From positions 1 through 18,094 of the forward strand of contig CAKPSX010000025.1 in assembly GCA_934184665.1 (NCBI GenBank): a stretch of DNA of 18,094 nt, written 5' to 3'. The first letter of the stretch is position 1. Each line of letters opens with the position of its first letter. Positions 16,082 through 18,094 of this stretch are shown here, in pieces. The translations under genes and the position numbers were made by a program. This stretch comes from an uncultured Clostridia bacterium. GTDB taxonomy: Bacteria; Bacillota; Clostridia; TANB77; CAG-508. The notes below the pieces were generated by a model. It saw nothing but the letters and a program-made list of their open reading frames with translations, was not told the origin of the DNA and ran no database searches.

Positions 16082-17266
16082 TTAGCTATTGTGACTACAA
16101 ATATGTTTTCTTGTCATCTCCATTAAGTTCAACTTTGTAAAGCCTTCTACCTGTGTTTTAGCTCTATCTTGTTTTAATACAGTTTTTAATAATTGTTCAA
16201 TTTTATCTTTATTTTCCTGTTTTTGCATATCTATATAATCAATTATAATTATTCCGCCTATATCACGCAATCTTAATTGTTTTGCTATTTCAATAGTCGC
16301 CTCATAGTTTACTTTATATACAGTTTCTTCTAATGTGCTTTTCCCAGTATATTTACCTGAATTTACATCAATTGCAATTAAAGCTTCTGTTGAATCTATT
16401 GTTATAAATCCACCACATTTTAACCAGATTTTACGTTGTTTTGATTTCTCTATTTGTTTTTCTAAGTCATATTTTTCTAAAAGATTTACATTTTCAGATA
16501 GCTCAATTTTTATGTTTTGTTCCTGCATTTCCTCCACTTTTTCTTTTATTTCAGTATATTCTTGTTTATCATTAGTTTCTATTACCTCTATACTATTTTC
16601 TGGTAAATCTAATATTAATTTTTCTATAATACTAGGACTTTTGTATAATATTTGTGGATCATCATTACAACTATTAAATTTTTGCCATATTTTACCCCAC
16701 TTACTTTCTAACAATTTTAAGTCTTTTAAAATTTCTGTATCATTTTTCTTTTCAGCTGCAGTTCTTATAATTGCACCTGTGTTTTCAGGTAAATTTTTTT
16801 TCATTAATTTTAATAATCTGCTTTTTTCTTTTTCATCTTGAATTTTTTGTGATATTGTAATTATATTTGTATTTGGCATTAATATCACATATTTACCTGG
16901 TATTTTTATATGTGCTGATGTTCTTGCTCCTTTTTTATCATTGCTATCTTTTTGCACTTGTACTAATATTCTTTGCCCCTGTTTTATTATTTTATTAATT
17001 TTAGGTTCTTCCTTTTTTTCAACTTTCTCATCTATTTGTGGTATTATATCTTTGACATGTATAAAACTGTTTTTTTCTATGCCAATATCTATGAAAGCAG
17101 CCTGCATTCCAGGTATTATATCTTTTATTATTCCAGAATATATATTTCCTTCATTTCTTGCTTTTTTGCTTTCATCATTTTCTTCATATATTTCTACTAA
17201 ATTACCATTTTCAACCTCAGCTATTATTTTTTTATCTTTGTCTTTATTTACTATTAACTCTATCAT
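16082..17266 (-). CDS. rng: Rne/Rng-family ribonuclease, short form lacking the zinc-link
   Basis: This is an endonuclease of the RNase E/G family, which cuts single-stranded AU-rich RNA and takes part in mRNA decay and rRNA processing. The 394-residue protein has the S1 domain (about 36-125, GNIYSGIIKDIIPGMQAAFIDIG), the 5'-sensor region (GAIIRTAAE near 164-172) and the DNase I-like catalytic domain. The catalytic Asp300 (AIDVNSG) and Asp343 (IIDYIDM) are both present. The protein stops at EMTRKHICSHNS, about where E. coli RNase E reaches its CPxC zinc-link; that link and the small domain are missing, and only 32 nt separate the stop from rimO, so no lost exon or frameshifted tail can be hidden there. 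A single Cys-x-His (390-392) remains. It follows pth closely, and the start has an AAAGG site. Confidence 0.9.
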   Translation of the reverse strand: MIELIVNKDKDKKIIAEVENGNLVEIYEENDESKKARNEGNIYSGIIKDIIPGMQAAFIDIGIEKNSFIHVKDIIPQIDEKVEKKEEPKINKIIKQGQRILVQVQKDSNDKKGARTSAHIKIPGKYVILMPNTNIITISQKIQDEKEKSRLLKLMKKNLPENTGAIIRTAAEKKNDTEILKDLKLLESKWGKIWQKFNSCNDDPQILYKSPSIIEKLILDLPENSIEVIETNDKQEYTEIKEKVEEMQEQNIKIELSENVNLLEKYDLEKQIEKSKQRKIWLKCGGFITIDSTEALIAIDVNSGKYTGKSTLEETVYKVNYEATIEIAKQLRLRDIGGIIIIDYIDMQKQENKDKIEQLLKTVLKQDRAKTQVEGFTKLNLMEMTRKHICSHNS

Positions 17267-17278
17267 CTTTCTGCCTTT

Positions 17279-17836
17279 CTAATTAAATTTGTTCATCCCT
17301 ATATCTATACCATTTTTGATTATCTCTATTACTGCCTCTTCAGCCTTGTCTACGCCTTTTTCTAATTCTGATATTTCCTTCTCTGGTATTTTTCCTATAA
17401 CATAATTTATCTTATCTTGATAGCCTATTGGTTTTCCAATTCCTATTCTTATTCTTTGAAACTCCTCTGTACCAAGTTCGTGTATTATTGATTTCATTCC
17501 ATTATGTCCACCTGAGCTGCCCTTTTTTCTAATTTTTATTTTTCCTGGTTCTATATCCATATCATCATATATTACCAATATCTTCTCTTGTTCTATTTTA
17601 TAGAAATCGACAAATTGCTTTATACATATTCCGCTTAGATTCATATATGTTTGTGGTTTTAACAATATTATTTTTTCTTGTTCTATTTCGCCTTTTCCAT
17701 ATAATCCTTGAAATTTATTTTTGCTTACTTCTATATTATATTTTTTTGAAAGCTTGTTTATTGTATCAAAACCCATGTTATGTCTTGTGTTTCCGTACTC
17801 TTGCTCTGGATTTCCTAAACCTACTATTAAATACAT
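17279..17836 (-). CDS. pth: Peptidyl-tRNA hydrolase
   Basis: Pth releases peptides from peptidyl-tRNAs that drop off the ribosome, so the tRNA can be reused. The 185-residue protein has all expected residues: Asn9 (GLGNP), the catalytic His19 (TRHN), Asn66 (PQTYMN), Asp91 (YDDMD) and Asn112 (GGHNG). Length is normal. It is the first gene after the promoter at 17886-17914, with an AGAGG ribosome binding site, and overlaps nothing; the next gene (rng) begins only 12 nt later. The spoVG-pth neighbourhood is common in Clostridia and Bacilli. Confidence 0.97.
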   Translation of the reverse strand: MYLIVGLGNPEQEYGNTRHNMGFDTINKLSKKYNIEVSKNKFQGLYGKGEIEQEKIILLKPQTYMNLSGICIKQFVDFYKIEQEKILVIYDDMDIEPGKIKIRKKGSSGGHNGMKSIIHELGTEEFQRIRIGIGKPIGYQDKINYVIGKIPEKEISELEKGVDKAEEAVIEIIKNGIDIGMNKFN

Positions 17837-17885
17837 TTTTTTGCCTCTTTCTCTTTATACTTTTAGGACATTAAATTCCCTATCT

Positions 17886-17914
17886 ATTTTACATTGTTTT
17901 TCCTTTTTTTTCAA
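17886..17914 (-). promoter_or_regulatory. Sigma-A-type promoter upstream of pth
   Basis: Minus-strand TTGAAA (17909-17914) and TAAAAT (17886-17891) are 17 nt apart, with a start expected near 17879, about 43 nt before pth. It lies just behind the spoVG terminator, where a new promoter would be needed. Confidence 0.6.
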
Positions 17915-17924
17915 GCTTTTTTGC

Positions 17925-17948
17925 AATAAAAAAGCCCCTCACGGGGCT
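17925..17948 (-). terminator. Intrinsic terminator of spoVG
   Basis: On the minus strand a 6-bp GC-rich stem AGCCCC / GGGGCT with a 4-nt loop is followed directly by TTTTTTAT. It begins 8 nt after the spoVG stop codon. This is a textbook rho-independent terminator. Confidence 0.92.
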
Positions 17949-17956
17949 AAAATTTA

Positions 17957-18094
17957 TTATTCTGCTAATTCTTCTGCTTCAGGAGCTTCATAAGCTTCTA
18001 ATATAGCTTTTTGAATTTTCTCTCTTGTTTCAGCATTGATTGGATGAGCTATGTCTTTGAATTCTCCGTTTGGAGTTTTTCTGCTTGGCATAGC
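17957..18094 (-). CDS. spoVG: Septation/sporulation regulator SpoVG, C-terminal part
   Basis: The last 45 codons are present before the window ends; the start lies beyond 18094. The segment AMPSRKTPNGEFKDIAHPIN followed by ETREKIQKAILEAY is diagnostic of SpoVG. SpoVG is a small (about 90-100 residue) nucleic-acid-binding protein that affects asymmetric septation in sporulating bacteria and many other genes in Firmicutes. The tail EAPEAEELAE is acidic, as usual. The frame is open to the edge and ends in TAA, followed by a good terminator, so spoVG is probably transcribed separately from the pth group. Confidence 0.95.
   Translation of the reverse strand, partial: AMPSRKTPNGEFKDIAHPINAETREKIQKAILEAYEAPEAEELAE

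Overview
The window is very AT-rich DNA, and its proteins look like those of a spore-forming, low-GC Firmicute of the class Clostridia. SpoVG and YlbJ, strong GGAGG-type ribosome binding sites, sigma-A-like promoters, and a rimP-nusA-ylxR-infB-rbfA-nrnA-truB gene order all fit this. The species cannot be named from the sequence alone. Fifteen of the sixteen genes run leftward on the minus strand, packed with short gaps or overlaps. Only ylbJ, at the left end, runs rightward.

Right to left on the minus strand, the window opens with the 3' end of spoVG (17957-18094, cut by the edge) and its intrinsic terminator. A good sigma-A promoter (17886-17914) then starts a transcript carrying pth (peptidyl-tRNA hydrolase), an RNase E/G-family nuclease, rimO (ribosomal protein S12 methylthiotransferase), an unrecognised acidic protein, a membrane-anchored TPR protein and uppP (undecaprenyl diphosphate phosphatase). 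I see no clear terminator after uppP.

A second, near-consensus promoter (11275-11303) lies between uppP and rimP. It drives the translation/transcription cluster rimP-nusA-rnpM(ylxR)-infB-rbfA-nrnA-truB-metG and finally a membrane-anchored polysaccharide deacetylase. Its leader of about 110 nt carries a 10-bp hairpin and an 11-codon upstream ORF that contains that hairpin. The cluster covers 30S maturation (RimP, RbfA), transcription elongation/termination (NusA), initiation (IF2), RNA turnover (NrnA), tRNA modification (TruB) and tRNA charging (MetG). A strong bidirectional-type hairpin terminator (1389-1426) separates its end from the convergent ylbJ.

The left 258 bp hold no gene, but they contain a good leftward promoter (47-75) that presumably serves a gene outside the window. 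No mobile element, CRISPR array, tRNA, rRNA or phage gene was seen. The window is mainly housekeeping, and I found no convincing new defence or biosynthetic system. The most interesting points are the unrecognised 407-residue protein with an HEVAH motif, the RNase E/G homologue that stops before the zinc-link, the Asn-rich disordered region in IF2, and the rimP leader.
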